From the NCBI RefSeq assembly GCF_000379485.1, contig NZ_KB902299.1:62001-126000 (forward strand): a stretch of 64,000 nt of DNA. The letters run 5' to 3'. The notes below the pieces were generated by a model. That model did no database searches, was not told where the DNA came from, and was given only the letters and a program-made list of their open reading frames with translations. Of this stretch, positions 7,758-17,162 are shown piece after piece (position 1 is the stretch's first letter; every line of letters begins with the position of its first letter). Origin of the DNA: Wenxinia marina DSM 24838 (GTDB lineage: Bacteria; Pseudomonadota; Alphaproteobacteria; Rhodobacterales; Rhodobacteraceae). A program made the position numbers and the translations under genes.

Positions 7758-8662
7758 CGCCCGACGGCTCCACCTCGCCGGATACACTGGCGACGACGGG
7801 CGAGGCCGCCTTCGACGGCATCGTCGCGCGCGACGTGACGGTGACCTACCGCAACGGCCACACCGCGCTGCGCCGGGCCAACTTCGCCATCCCCCGCGGC
7901 ACGATCGCCGCGCTCGTCGGCGTGAACGGCGCCGGCAAGTCGACGCTGTTCAAGGCCATCATGGGGTTCGTCCCCGCCTCGGGCGGAGAGATCACGCTGC
8001 TGGGCCGCACCGTGCGCGAGGCGCTGCGGGCCAACATCGTCTCGTACGTGCCGCAGGCCGAGGAGGTGGACTGGACCTTCCCCGTCCTCGTCGAGGACGT
8101 GGTGATGATGGGCCGCTACGGGCACATGGGTTTCCTGCGCCGGCCGGGAGACGCGGACCGCGCGGCCGTGGCGGCGGCGCTGGAGCGGGTGGGCATGGCC
8201 GACTTCCGCCGCCGGCAGATCGGCGAGCTGTCGGGCGGCCAGCGCAAGCGCGTCTTCCTCGCCCGGGCGCTGGCGCAGGACGGCCGGGTGATCCTGCTGG
8301 ACGAGCCGTTCACCGGCGTCGACGTGCAGACCGAGGAAAGGATCATCGGCCTCCTGCGCGAGCTTCGGGACGAGGGGCGGGTGATGCTGGTCTCGACCCA
8401 CAACCTCGGCTCGGTGCCCGAGTTCTGCGACCGCGCCATCCTGGTCAAGGGCACAATCCTCGCCCACGGCCCGACCGGGACGACCTTCACCCGCGCCAAC
8501 CTCGAACGCGCCTTCGGCGGCGTGCTGCGGCAGTTCACCCTGGGCGGGGCCGACCTGCACGACGACCACGATGCCGACGCGCGGCGGATCGACATCTTCA
8601 CCGACGACGAGCGCCCGCTGATCCATTACGGCGAGCGGACGCAGACCACGGGCCGCGAATGA
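7754..8662 (+). CDS. sitB: Manganese/iron ABC transporter ATP-binding protein (SitB type)
   Basis: A 302-aa cytoplasmic ABC ATPase. Walker A GVNGAGKST, signature ELSGGQRKR, Walker B VILLDEPFTG and the H-loop STHNLG are all intact. It powers import through the two downstream permeases. The C-terminus carries an acidic, His-rich stretch (DLHDDHDADARR) that could bind metal; this is an inference. The ATG at 7754 overlaps the sitA stop by 4 bases. Confidence 0.92.
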   Translation: MTPDGSTSPDTLATTGEAAFDGIVARDVTVTYRNGHTALRRANFAIPRGTIAALVGVNGAGKSTLFKAIMGFVPASGGEITLLGRTVREALRANIVSYVPQAEEVDWTFPVLVEDVVMMGRYGHMGFLRRPGDADRAAVAAALERVGMADFRRRQIGELSGGQRKRVFLARALAQDGRVILLDEPFTGVDVQTEERIIGLLRELRDEGRVMLVSTHNLGSVPEFCDRAILVKGTILAHGPTGTTFTRANLERAFGGVLRQFTLGGADLHDDHDADARRIDIFTDDERPLIHYGERTQTTGRE

Positions 8663-9516
8663 CCGCGCTGGAGCCGTTCGCCTACGGCTACATGACCAAC
8701 GCGATGTGGGTCTCGGCCCTCGTCGGCGGGGTCTGCGCGTTCCTGTCGGCCTACCTGATGCTGAAGGGGTGGAGCCTGATCGGCGACGCACTGTCCCACT
8801 CGGTCGTGCCGGGCGTGGCCGGGGCCTACATCCTCGGCCTGCCCTTCGCGCTGGGTGCGTTCCTCTCCGGCGGGCTCGCGGCGGCGGCGATGCTGCTCCT
8901 GTCCGAGAGGTCGGGCCTGAAGGTCGACGTCATCATCGGGCTGATCTTCACCGCCTTCTTCGGCCTCGGCCTGTTCATGGTGTCGATCAACCCGACGTCG
9001 GTGTCGATCCAGACGATCACCATGGGCAACATCCTCGCCATCACGCCGGGCGACACGCTGCAGCTGGTGCTGATCGGGGGCGTCTCGCTGGCGGTGCTGC
9101 TGGCGAAGTGGAAGGACCTGATGGTCGTCTTCTTCGACGAGACGCACGCCCGGACGGTCGGCCTGAATCCCCGGCTCCTCAAGGCGGTGTTCTTCACGCT
9201 CCTGTCGGCGAGCGTCGTCGCGGCGATGATGACCGTAGGCGCGTTCCTGGTGATCGCGATGGTGGTGACGCCGGGGGCGACGGCGTACCTGCTGTGCGAC
9301 CGCTTTCCGCGGCTGATCGCCGTGTCGGTGGCCATCGGCGCCGTCACCGGCTTCGCCGGGGCGTATGCCAGCTACTTCCTCAACGGCGCGACGGGCGGCG
9401 TCATCGTGACGCTGCAGACGGCGATCTTCCTCCTCGCCTTTTTCTTCGCGCCGAAGCACGGGCTTTTCGCAGCGCGGGCCCGGGCGTCGGCCGCGCTGGC
9501 GGAGGCACCGGAATGA
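8659..9516 (+). CDS. sitC: Manganese/iron ABC transporter permease (SitC type)
   Basis: A 285-aa ABC-3 family inner-membrane permease with about eight hydrophobic helices. The conserved LKGWSLIGDALSHSVVPG near the N-terminus is typical of Mn/Zn importers and is repeated almost exactly in the next gene. It pairs with the following permease to form the channel and overlaps sitB by 4 bases. Confidence 0.92.
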   Translation: MTALEPFAYGYMTNAMWVSALVGGVCAFLSAYLMLKGWSLIGDALSHSVVPGVAGAYILGLPFALGAFLSGGLAAAAMLLLSERSGLKVDVIIGLIFTAFFGLGLFMVSINPTSVSIQTITMGNILAITPGDTLQLVLIGGVSLAVLLAKWKDLMVVFFDETHARTVGLNPRLLKAVFFTLLSASVVAAMMTVGAFLVIAMVVTPGATAYLLCDRFPRLIAVSVAIGAVTGFAGAYASYFLNGATGGVIVTLQTAIFLLAFFFAPKHGLFAARARASAALAEAPE

Positions 9517-10355
9517 TCGAGGCGCTGCTCCTGCCGTTCCAGTTCCCGTTCATGCGGGACGCGTTCCTGATCGCGCTGATCGTCTCGGTTCCCACCGCGC
9601 TCCTGTCCTGCTTCCTCGTCCTCAAGGGCTGGGCGCTGATGGGCGACGCGGTGAGCCACGCGGTGCTGCCGGGGATCGTGCTGGCCTGGATCGCGGGCCT
9701 GCCGCTGATCGTCGGCGCCTTCGCCGCCGGCATGGGGTGCGCGCTGCTGACAGGATACCTGAGCGACAACAGCCGGGTGAAGCAGGACACGGTGATGGGG
9801 GTCGTCTTCTCGGGCATGTTCGGGATCGGGCTGATCCTCTACGTCTCGATCCCCACGAACGAACACCTCGACCACGTCCTCTTCGGCAACATGCTGGGCG
9901 TCGGGCCGCAGGATCTGTGGACGGCGGGGATCGTCTCGCTGGTCGTGACCGCCGCGCTGGGCCTGAAGTGGCGCGACTTCCTGCTGCATGCCTTCGACCC
10001 CGCGCAGGCGAGGGCGAGCGGGCTGGCGGTCGGCGCACTGCATTACGGGCTGCTGGCGCTGCTGTCGCTGACAATCGTCGCGACGCTGTCGGCGACCGGC
10101 CTGATCCTGGCCGTGAGCCTGCTGATCGCGCCCGGGGCCATCGCGTTCCTGCTCGTGCGCAGCTTCGGCGCGATGCTGGGCGTGGCGGTCGCGGTGAACG
10201 CGGCGGCGCTGACAGGCGGCGTCTGGGCGAGCTTCCACCTCGACAGCGCGCCCGCCCCGACCGTGGTGCTGGTGCTGACGGCGATCTTCTGCGCCGCCCT
10301 CACCCGGCGGCTGTGGCGCACCCGGGCGGCCTCGCGCCGGGCGCCGGCGCCGTAG
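9513..10355 (+). CDS. sitD: Manganese/iron ABC transporter permease (SitD type)
   Basis: A 280-aa ABC-3 family permease homologous to the preceding gene, with LKGWALMGDAVSHAVLPG at about residues 33-50 and around eight membrane helices. It overlaps the previous stop by 4 bases (ATGA) and is the last gene of the rightward operon. It ends one base before the convergent ArsR-type regulator gene. Confidence 0.92.
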   Translation: MIEALLLPFQFPFMRDAFLIALIVSVPTALLSCFLVLKGWALMGDAVSHAVLPGIVLAWIAGLPLIVGAFAAGMGCALLTGYLSDNSRVKQDTVMGVVFSGMFGIGLILYVSIPTNEHLDHVLFGNMLGVGPQDLWTAGIVSLVVTAALGLKWRDFLLHAFDPAQARASGLAVGALHYGLLALLSLTIVATLSATGLILAVSLLIAPGAIAFLLVRSFGAMLGVAVAVNAAALTGGVWASFHLDSAPAPTVVLVLTAIFCAALTRRLWRTRAASRRAPAP

Positions 10356-10356
10356 C

Positions 10357-10701
10357 TCAGACGTCCCTGCAGAACGTGTCGTAGAGCGCGGCCATCAGCG
10401 TCTCCACGTCGGGATCGGAGATCCGGTAGTGGATCGTCTGGCTCTCGCGGCGGGTGTCAACCATCCGCGCCTCGCGCAGTTTCGCGAGGTGCTGGCTCAG
10501 CGCCGACTGGCTGAGACCCACCGACGCCTGCAGCGCCCCGACCGACCGCTCGCCCTTGGCCAGCTCGCACAGGATCAGCAGGCGCTTGGCATTCGCCAGC
10601 AGCGCCAGACGCTCCGCCACGTAGTCCGCCCGGCCCTCCAGCGCGGTGACGGTGGCGTCCACATCAGAAATCTTTACATTAGCATTGACTGATTTAGACA
10701 T
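10357..10701 (-). CDS. ArsR-family sulfide/persulfide sensor (BigR/SqrR type)
   Basis: A 114-aa winged-helix repressor with the recognition region GLSQSALSQHLAKLR. Two cysteines, Cys45 (LLILCELAKG) and Cys111 (DTFCRDV), sit where BigR/SqrR proteins form a tetrasulfide or disulfide that releases DNA. It is divergent from the YeeE/YedE pair and Blh, the classic BigR targets, and so is probably their repressor. No good ribosome-binding site precedes the ATG at 10701, and the start codon lies inside a palindrome, which may indicate autoregulation or a leaderless mRNA. Confidence 0.85.
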   Translation of the reverse strand: MSKSVNANVKISDVDATVTALEGRADYVAERLALLANAKRLLILCELAKGERSVGALQASVGLSQSALSQHLAKLREARMVDTRRESQTIHYRISDPDVETLMAALYDTFCRDV

Positions 10702-10705
10702 GTCT
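10696..10705. promoter_or_regulatory. Palindrome AGACATGTCT over the regulator start codon
   Basis: A perfect 10-bp palindrome lies at the 5' end of the ArsR-type gene, containing its ATG on the minus strand and flanked by AT-rich sequence (TTT and CATAAAT). It is the only symmetric element I see in the divergent region that could serve as operator for the BigR/SqrR-type protein. It does not match the ATTC-N8-GAAT type of site described for relatives, so the assignment is tentative. Confidence 0.35.
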
Positions 10706-10761
10706 CATAAATAGCGGATCGACCCGGCCGATGCAAGGCCGCCGCCAAGTGGAGACGACGA

Positions 10762-11217
10762 GTGGAGACGCTGACGACAACCCCTTTCACGCCGTGGGCC
10801 TCGCTGTTCGGAGGGGTGCTCATCGGGCTCAGCGCCGTGATGGTGATGGGCCTGTTCGGCCGGATCGCCGGGATCGCGGGCATCACCAACGGCTTCATCG
10901 GCGCGGTCCTGCCCACGCCCGGCGCCCCGGGCGACCGCGACTGGCGGGTCGCCTTCCTGGTCGGGCTCGTGGCGGCGCCGCTGGCGCTGATGCTGGCGGG
11001 CGGCACGGTGCAGCAGACGGTGCCAGTGAGCCTCGGCGGCATGGCCGTCGCGGGGTTGCTGGTCGGCCTCGGCACCGCGCTCGGCGGGGGATGCACCTCC
11101 GGCCACGGCGTCTGCGGGCTGGCGCGCCTGTCGCCCCGCTCCGCCGTGGCCGTCGGCACCTTCATGGCAGCGGGAATCGCCACCGTCTTCGTCCTGCGGC
11201 ACGTTCTGGGAGCCTGA
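10762..11217 (+). CDS. YeeE/YedE (DUF395) sulfur transporter half, N-terminal type
   Basis: A 151-aa membrane protein with about four helices and the YeeE/YedE signature GLGTALGGGCTSGHGVCGL, whose cysteine is implicated in thiosulfate or sulfide passage in characterised relatives. The start is a GTG at 10762. It pairs with the next, equally short protein to make one full YeeE/YedE-like unit, the PmpA/PmpB arrangement seen in BigR operons. It is divergent from the BigR/SqrR-type gene and upstream of blh. Confidence 0.85.
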   Translation: METLTTTPFTPWASLFGGVLIGLSAVMVMGLFGRIAGIAGITNGFIGAVLPTPGAPGDRDWRVAFLVGLVAAPLALMLAGGTVQQTVPVSLGGMAVAGLLVGLGTALGGGCTSGHGVCGLARLSPRSAVAVGTFMAAGIATVFVLRHVLGA

Positions 11218-11220
11218 GCC

Positions 11221-11657
<437 letters not shown>

Positions 11658-11661
<4 letters not shown>

Positions 11662-12569
11662 GCAGCCTCAAGGAGCGCGTCGTCCGTCACTCGCCGTCCC
11701 GAGGGCCCGGAAGCCCCGACGTCTGGGGCATCTACGAGCCCGATACCGGCTCGATCCAATATGTCTGCGCCGACCCGGCCACCCGGAAGGCCGCGCTGAT
11801 CGACGTCGCCTGGAACTTCGACCCGAAGAACTACCGCTTCTCGACCGGCAGCATGGACCAGGTGCTGGACCTGGTGCGCCAGAACGGGCTGACCGTGGAG
11901 TGGGTCCTCGACACCCACCCCCACGCCGACCACGTCATGGCCTCGGCCCACCTGAAGGAGCGGACCGGCGCGCCGAACGCGATCGGCGCCAAGGTCCACG
12001 AGATCGCGGCACTGTGGGAAGAGATCTACAACATGCCCGGCGCCTTCGACCCGGCGCGGGACTTCGACCGGCTGTTCGAGGAAGGCGAGACCTTCCGCAT
12101 CGGCGATCTCGAGGTGCAGGTGATGCTGTCGCCGGGCCATACGCTCGGCTCCATCACCTATGTCTGCGGCGACGCGGCCTTCACCCACGACACGCTGATG
12201 CAGCCCGATGTCGGAACCTCGCGCGCCGACTTCCCGGGCGGCAGCGCCGCGCAGCTGTGGGACTCGATCCAGGCGATCCTCGCCCTGCCGCCGCAGACGC
12301 GCCTGTTCGTCGGCCACGATTACGGCACCGCCACGCGCGACACGCCGGAATGGGAGGCGACGGTGGCCGAGCACCGCGCCGGCAACCAGCACGTGAAGGA
12401 CGGTACCGCCCGCGAGGAGTGGATCGCCCGCCGCGAGGCACGGGACGCGACCCTGCCCCTGCCCGACCGGATCCTCGCGGCGCTGCAGGTGAACCTGCGC
12501 GGCGGCCGCCTGCCCCCGGCCGAGGCGGACGGACGGGCCTACCTCAAGCTGCCCGTCAACCGGTTCTGA
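11658..12569 (+). CDS. blh: Persulfide dioxygenase Blh (beta-lactamase-like hydrolase, ETHE1 type)
   Basis: A 303-aa metallo-beta-lactamase-fold protein. The metal site is visible as DTHPHADHVMAS (about residues 86-97) with later histidines in SPGHTLGS and FVGHDYG; the aspartate of FTHDTLMQPDVG completes it. The set fits ETHE1/Blh non-heme iron enzymes that oxidise glutathione persulfide to sulfite. With the BigR/SqrR-type sensor and YeeE/YedE pair it forms a sulfide-detoxification operon. Confidence 0.87.
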
Positions 12570-12638
12570 GGCGGCCGATGATCCCCGCCCCCCGCCGGCG
12601 CCCCCGGAGCGCCGCCTGTCCCGAAGGAGTGTGAGCGG

Positions 12639-14432
12639 ATGGACCGGCTCGCCCGATACCTGCCCGTCCTCGACTGGGGGCGGCGCTACGACCGGCAGGC
12701 GTTCCTCGGAGACGCGCTGGCGGCGGCGATCGTGACGGTGATGCTGATCCCGCAATCGCTCGCCTACGCGATGCTGGCGGGCCTGCCGCCGGTGGTCGGG
12801 CTCTACGCCTCGATCCTGCCGCTCGTCGCCTACGCGCTGTTCGGCACCAGCCGCACGCTGGCGGTCGGCCCGGTGGCGGTGGTCTCGCTGCTGACGGCGA
12901 CCGCGGCCGGCACGGTCGCGGCGCCCGGCAGCGCGGAGTACGTTGCGGCCGCGCTGGCGCTGGCGCTGCTGTCGGGCGTCATGCTGGTGGCGATGGGGGT
13001 CCTCCGACTGGGCTTCGTCGCCAACCTGCTGTCGCATCCCGTCATCTCGGGCTTCATCACCGCCTCGGGCCTGCTGATCGCGGCAAGCCAGCTGCAGCAC
13101 ATCCTCGGGGTCCGGGCCGGCGGGCATACGCTGGTCGACCTCGGCGGCTCGCTGGTCCGGGCGCTGCCGGACGCCAACGTCCCCACGCTCGTCGTCGGAC
13201 TGGCCGCGACCGCCTTCCTGGCGTGGGCGCGCAAGGGCCTGCGGCCGGCGCTGCAGCGCCTTGGCCTGTCCGCCGGGACGGCCGCGCTGCTGTCGCGTAC
13301 CGGGCCGGTGGTGGCGGTCGCGGTGTCGATCCTCGCGGTCGTCGCGCTGGGCCTCGAGGCACGGGGCGTCGCCGTCGTTGGCGACGTGCCGCAGGGCCTG
13401 CCCCCGCTGGCGCTGCCGCCGTTCGACCCGGCGCTCTGGGCGGCGCTGGTGCCGGCGGCGTTCCTGATCTCGATCATCGGCTTCGCCGAATCCGTCTCGG
13501 TCGCGCAGACGCTCGCCGCCAAGCGCCGCCAGTCGATCAAGCCCGACCAGGAGCTGATCGGCCTCGGCGCCGCCAACCTCGCCGCGGCGATCTCGGGCGG
13601 CTACCCGGTGACCGGCGGCTTCGCCCGGTCGGTCGTCAATTTCGACGCGGGCGCCGAGACGCCGGCCGCGGGCGCCTACACCGCCGGCGGCATCGCGCTC
13701 GCCTCGCTGGTGCTGACGCCCCTGCTCGCCCACCTGCCGACCGCGGTCCTGGCCGCCACGATCATCGTCGCGGTCCTCAGCCTCGTCGATCTCGGCGCGC
13801 TGCGCCGGACCTGGGCCTTCTCGCGCTTCGACTTCGCCGCGATGGCCGGCACCATCCTCGTCACGCTGGGCTTCGGGGTCGAGGCGGGCATCGTCACCGG
13901 CGTCGCGCTGTCGGTCCTGCTGCACCTGTGGCGCACCTCGCGGCCCCATGTCGCTGTGATCGGCCAGATCCCCGGCACCCATCACTTCCGCAACGTCCGG
14001 CGGCATGACGTCGTCTGTTCGCCCGAGGTGCTGGGCCTGCGGATCGACGAGAGCCTCTACTTCGCCAACGCCCGTGCCATCGAGGCGGTGGTGCAGGAGG
14101 CGGTGGCCGAGCGGCCCGAGGTCCGGCACGTCGTCCTCAACTGCGCCGCGGTGAACGGCATCGACGCCAGCGCGCTGGAGAGCCTCGAGCTGATCATGCA
14201 CCGCCTGCACGACGCCGGCATCCGCCTGCACCTGTCCGAGGTGAAGGGCCCGGTGATGGACCGCCTCGCCCGCAGCGACTTCGTCGACGCGCTGACCGGG
14301 CGCATCTTCCTGTCCCACCACGAGGCGCTGGCCGAGCTGGCGCCCGAGACGACCCGGGACTGCGACGCGGCGGTGCGCCCGCCCATCGACGCCGGCCGGA
14401 CCTTTCCGGAGCGGACGCAGCGCGGCAGGTGA
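12639..14432 (+). CDS. SulP-family anion permease with C-terminal STAS domain
   Basis: A 597-aa inner-membrane transporter. The N-terminus carries the SulP signature (IPQSLAYAMLAGLPPVVGLYAS), followed by 10-12 hydrophobic helices to about residue 430 and a cytoplasmic STAS domain at about residues 455-560 (VVLNCAAVNGIDASALESLE). Characterised members move sulfate, bicarbonate or other anions. It follows the Blh operon by 69 bases on the same strand, so clearing sulfate formed from sulfite is plausible but unproven; bicarbonate transport is an alternative. Confidence 0.85.
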   Translation: MDRLARYLPVLDWGRRYDRQAFLGDALAAAIVTVMLIPQSLAYAMLAGLPPVVGLYASILPLVAYALFGTSRTLAVGPVAVVSLLTATAAGTVAAPGSAEYVAAALALALLSGVMLVAMGVLRLGFVANLLSHPVISGFITASGLLIAASQLQHILGVRAGGHTLVDLGGSLVRALPDANVPTLVVGLAATAFLAWARKGLRPALQRLGLSAGTAALLSRTGPVVAVAVSILAVVALGLEARGVAVVGDVPQGLPPLALPPFDPALWAALVPAAFLISIIGFAESVSVAQTLAAKRRQSIKPDQELIGLGAANLAAAISGGYPVTGGFARSVVNFDAGAETPAAGAYTAGGIALASLVLTPLLAHLPTAVLAATIIVAVLSLVDLGALRRTWAFSRFDFAAMAGTILVTLGFGVEAGIVTGVALSVLLHLWRTSRPHVAVIGQIPGTHHFRNVRRHDVVCSPEVLGLRIDESLYFANARAIEAVVQEAVAERPEVRHVVLNCAAVNGIDASALESLELIMHRLHDAGIRLHLSEVKGPVMDRLARSDFVDALTGRIFLSHHEALAELAPETTRDCDAAVRPPIDAGRTFPERTQRGR

Positions 14433-14484
14433 CGGGACTGCGCGGCCGTCGACCGCCGCCGCCGCGGCCGGACCGGCGACCGCG

Positions 14485-15366
14485 TCAGCGCCGCGCCAGC
14501 ACGAAGTCGTGCTCGACCTCGAAGAACGGTCGGTCGAAGCCGGCCTCCTGCATCCGCGCCGGGTCGTCCACCGGGGCGAAGGTGGCCATCAGGCTCTCCT
14601 TCACGCCGAACACCGCGTCGGAGTGGATGTAGGGATCGTCCGGGTCGAAGATGTGGGTCACCAGCGTCTCGAAGCCCTCCGCCTCGATGATGTAGTGCAG
14701 GTGCGCGGGCCGGTAGGGGTGGCGGCCGAGGGCGCCGAGCAGTTTTCCGACGGGGCCGTCGTCGGGGATCGGGTAGAACTTGGGCTTCACCCCCTTGAAC
14801 CAGTACTCTCCCCTCTCGTTCGACCGGAACACGCCGCGCAGGTTGAAGTCGGGCTGCAGCCCCTTCTGCTGCACGTCGTAGAAGCCCTCGTCGTTGGCCT
14901 GCCAGACGTCGATCCGGGCGTTCGCGATCGGCTTCCCGTCGATGTCGAGGATGCGGCCCCTCACCAGCATCGGCTCGCCCTTCTGGTCGAGGCAGATGTC
15001 GTCGCCCAGCGCCCGCTCCGGCGCGCCGGAGACGTGGAACGGGCCGAGGACGGTCGATTCCGACGCGCCCGAGGGTTTGCGGTTGTTGATCGCGTCGACC
15101 AGCATCGACACGCCGAGGACGTCGGAGAGCAGGATGTATTCCTGCCGCCAGTCGTTGGAGGTGTGGCCGGTCTCGGTGAGGAAGAGGATCGCCTTCATCC
15201 ACTCCTCCTGCGTCGGCTCGATCTCCTTCACCGCGGCGTGGAGGTGCCGGACGATGACCTCCATGACCTCCTTGAGGCGCGCATCCTGCGCCTTGGCGTT
15301 GCGCGAGATGACGACGTCGGCGGAGCTGTCCTCGGTGAAGTAGCCCTGTTCGGCGGGGTCGGTCAT
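14485..15366 (-). CDS. Intradiol dioxygenase, probable hydroxyquinol 1,2-dioxygenase
   Basis: A 293-aa catechol-type intradiol dioxygenase. An N-terminal helical dimerisation domain (to about residue 100) precedes the catalytic beta-sandwich. Fe(III) ligands can be placed at the Tyr in PKFYPIPDDGPVG and at Tyr, His and His in RHPYRPAHLHY. It cleaves hydroxyquinol (1,2,4-trihydroxybenzene) to maleylacetate; catechol or chlorocatechol would be the alternatives, but maleylacetate reductase in the same operon and absence of muconate cycloisomerase favour hydroxyquinol. It lies 11 bases after the hydroxylase and is the last gene of the leftward operon. I chose the ATG at 15366. Confidence 0.87.
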   Translation of the reverse strand: MTDPAEQGYFTEDSSADVVISRNAKAQDARLKEVMEVIVRHLHAAVKEIEPTQEEWMKAILFLTETGHTSNDWRQEYILLSDVLGVSMLVDAINNRKPSGASESTVLGPFHVSGAPERALGDDICLDQKGEPMLVRGRILDIDGKPIANARIDVWQANDEGFYDVQQKGLQPDFNLRGVFRSNERGEYWFKGVKPKFYPIPDDGPVGKLLGALGRHPYRPAHLHYIIEAEGFETLVTHIFDPDDPYIHSDAVFGVKESLMATFAPVDDPARMQEAGFDRPFFEVEHDFVLARR

Positions 15367-15377
15367 GGGCGGGCTCC

Positions 15378-17138
15378 TCAGGCGGCGGGTTGCAGGATGG
15401 CGCGCAGCACGCGGCGCAGCTCGGCGGCGGGGTCGTCGACCATCGCGGAAGCGCGGTAGCAGACGTGCTGGTCGGGGCGGGTCATCACGGCGCCCGCGTC
15501 GGACGTCTCGCGCAGGCGGGCCCAGTCGCCGAGATGGTCCTCGATCGCGCGGCGCGGGCCGATGACGTGGACGTCGATCGTCACGCCCGTCTCGGCCGCG
15601 ACGGTCTTCGCCGCCTCCGCCCAGGCCTCGCCGCCGATCCCGGTGAGGATCGTCCAGCGGCCCTTGCCGCACAGGTCCAGCGTCGAGACCCTGGACCCGT
15701 CGGCACGGTAGAGCCAGCAATGCGGCAGCCGCGCGCCGGGCCATGTCGTCGGCTGGTAGTGCAACTCGGCGTCGCGGGCGAAGCCGGGGTCGCGCTGGCC
15801 GTCCTTCACCACGGCGCCGCTGCCGTAGCGCTGGTTCATCTCGACGCCGTGGCAATCGAACTCGTACTTCTTGAACTCGATGGCCTTGCGCAGCGCCTCC
15901 CGCTGCGCCTCCGCCTCCGGCCCCTGCTCGTCGCGCCTGTCCATGTTGGCCTGCATCACCTCGGGATCGGTGCTGTCGGTCAGGCCCAGCGCCTCGAAGA
16001 TCGGGCCGAACTCGGCGATGGACTGGTTGGCGCGGGTGACGATCTGCCTGGCGATGGGCGCGCGCTCCGCCGAGTAGCTGTCCAGCAGCCCCGGCCCGGC
16101 CTGACCCTTCACCACGTGCGCCAGCTTCCAGGCGAGGTTGAAGGCGTCCTGGATCGAGGTGTTGGAGCCGAGGCCGTTCGACGGCGGATGCCGGTGCGCC
16201 GCGTCGCCCATGATGAAGACCCGCTCCGTCTGCATGTGCGTCGCGTACATGTTGTTGACGGTCCAGGTGTTGGCGGAGAGCAGCTCGATCTCCAGCTCCG
16301 GATCGCCGACCAGCTGGCGGGCCACCTCGGTCGCCATCGCCTCGTCCACGTCGGGCGCCGGCTGCTTGATGTCGTAGCCCCAGACGATCAGCCACTCGTT
16401 CCAGGGCCGCACCATCCGCACCAGCCCCATGCCGATGCCACCGACATTCGCGCCCGGCTGCATGACCCAGTAGAGGACCGAGGGCCGGTGCGCGACGTAG
16501 CGGGAGAGGTCGGCGCGGAAGAGGATGTTCATCGACCCGCCGACGCCCATCTGCCCCTCGAACGGCAGGCCGCAGGTCTCGGCCACCGCCGAATTGCCGC
16601 CGTCGGCGCCGACGAGGTACTTCGAGCGGATCTCGAACTCGCGCCCCGTCAGGCGGTCGCGGCAGCGGGTGGTGACGCCGTCCGCATCCTCGGTGTGCGT
16701 CAGGTACTCCGTCTGCATCCGCGCCTGCGTCCCGCGGGAGCAGGCGGTCTTGAACAGCAGCGGCTCCATGAAGGTCTGCGGCAGGTCGTTCATGCGGGTG
16801 GGGGAGGAGCGGATGTGCTCCGCCCGGCTCTCGGGCGAGTTGCCCCAGGACAGCATGCGCCCCAGCTCCTCTCCCGCGAGGCTCTCGCAGAAGACGTTGT
16901 TGCCCATGAGGTCGCCCGGGGTGGCGTGCATGTAGGCCTCGGCCTCGACCTCCGGGCCGAGGTCGCGCAGCACCTCCATCGTGCGCTGGTTGGTGATGTG
17001 CGCGCGCGGCGTGTTGGCGAGCCAGCGGTAGCGGTTGATCGCCACGTTCTCCACGCCGTAGCTCGACAGCAGCCCGGCGGTGGCGCTGCCGGCGGGGCCG
17101 GTGCCCACGATGAGGACGTCGGTTTCGATCTCGGCCAT
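15378..17138 (-). CDS. FAD-dependent aromatic hydroxylase (phenol/resorcinol 2-monooxygenase family)
   Basis: A 586-aa class A flavoprotein monooxygenase with all three hallmarks: the dinucleotide fold GTGPAGSATAG near residue 12, the DG motif VGADGGNSAV near 180, and the FAD-ribityl motif IMGDAAHRHPPSNGLG near 310. The C-terminal thioredoxin-like domain (from about 460) is typical of phenol and chlorophenol hydroxylases. In this operon it should produce hydroxyquinol, for example from resorcinol or a similar dihydroxybenzene. I chose the ATG at 17138. The dioxygenase gene follows after 11 bases. Confidence 0.87.
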   Translation of the reverse strand: MAEIETDVLIVGTGPAGSATAGLLSSYGVENVAINRYRWLANTPRAHITNQRTMEVLRDLGPEVEAEAYMHATPGDLMGNNVFCESLAGEELGRMLSWGNSPESRAEHIRSSPTRMNDLPQTFMEPLLFKTACSRGTQARMQTEYLTHTEDADGVTTRCRDRLTGREFEIRSKYLVGADGGNSAVAETCGLPFEGQMGVGGSMNILFRADLSRYVAHRPSVLYWVMQPGANVGGIGMGLVRMVRPWNEWLIVWGYDIKQPAPDVDEAMATEVARQLVGDPELEIELLSANTWTVNNMYATHMQTERVFIMGDAAHRHPPSNGLGSNTSIQDAFNLAWKLAHVVKGQAGPGLLDSYSAERAPIARQIVTRANQSIAEFGPIFEALGLTDSTDPEVMQANMDRRDEQGPEAEAQREALRKAIEFKKYEFDCHGVEMNQRYGSGAVVKDGQRDPGFARDAELHYQPTTWPGARLPHCWLYRADGSRVSTLDLCGKGRWTILTGIGGEAWAEAAKTVAAETGVTIDVHVIGPRRAIEDHLGDWARLRETSDAGAVMTRPDQHVCYRASAMVDDPAAELRRVLRAILQPAA

Positions 17139-17162
17139 CAATGGTCCCTCCCGGTCGTTCGG

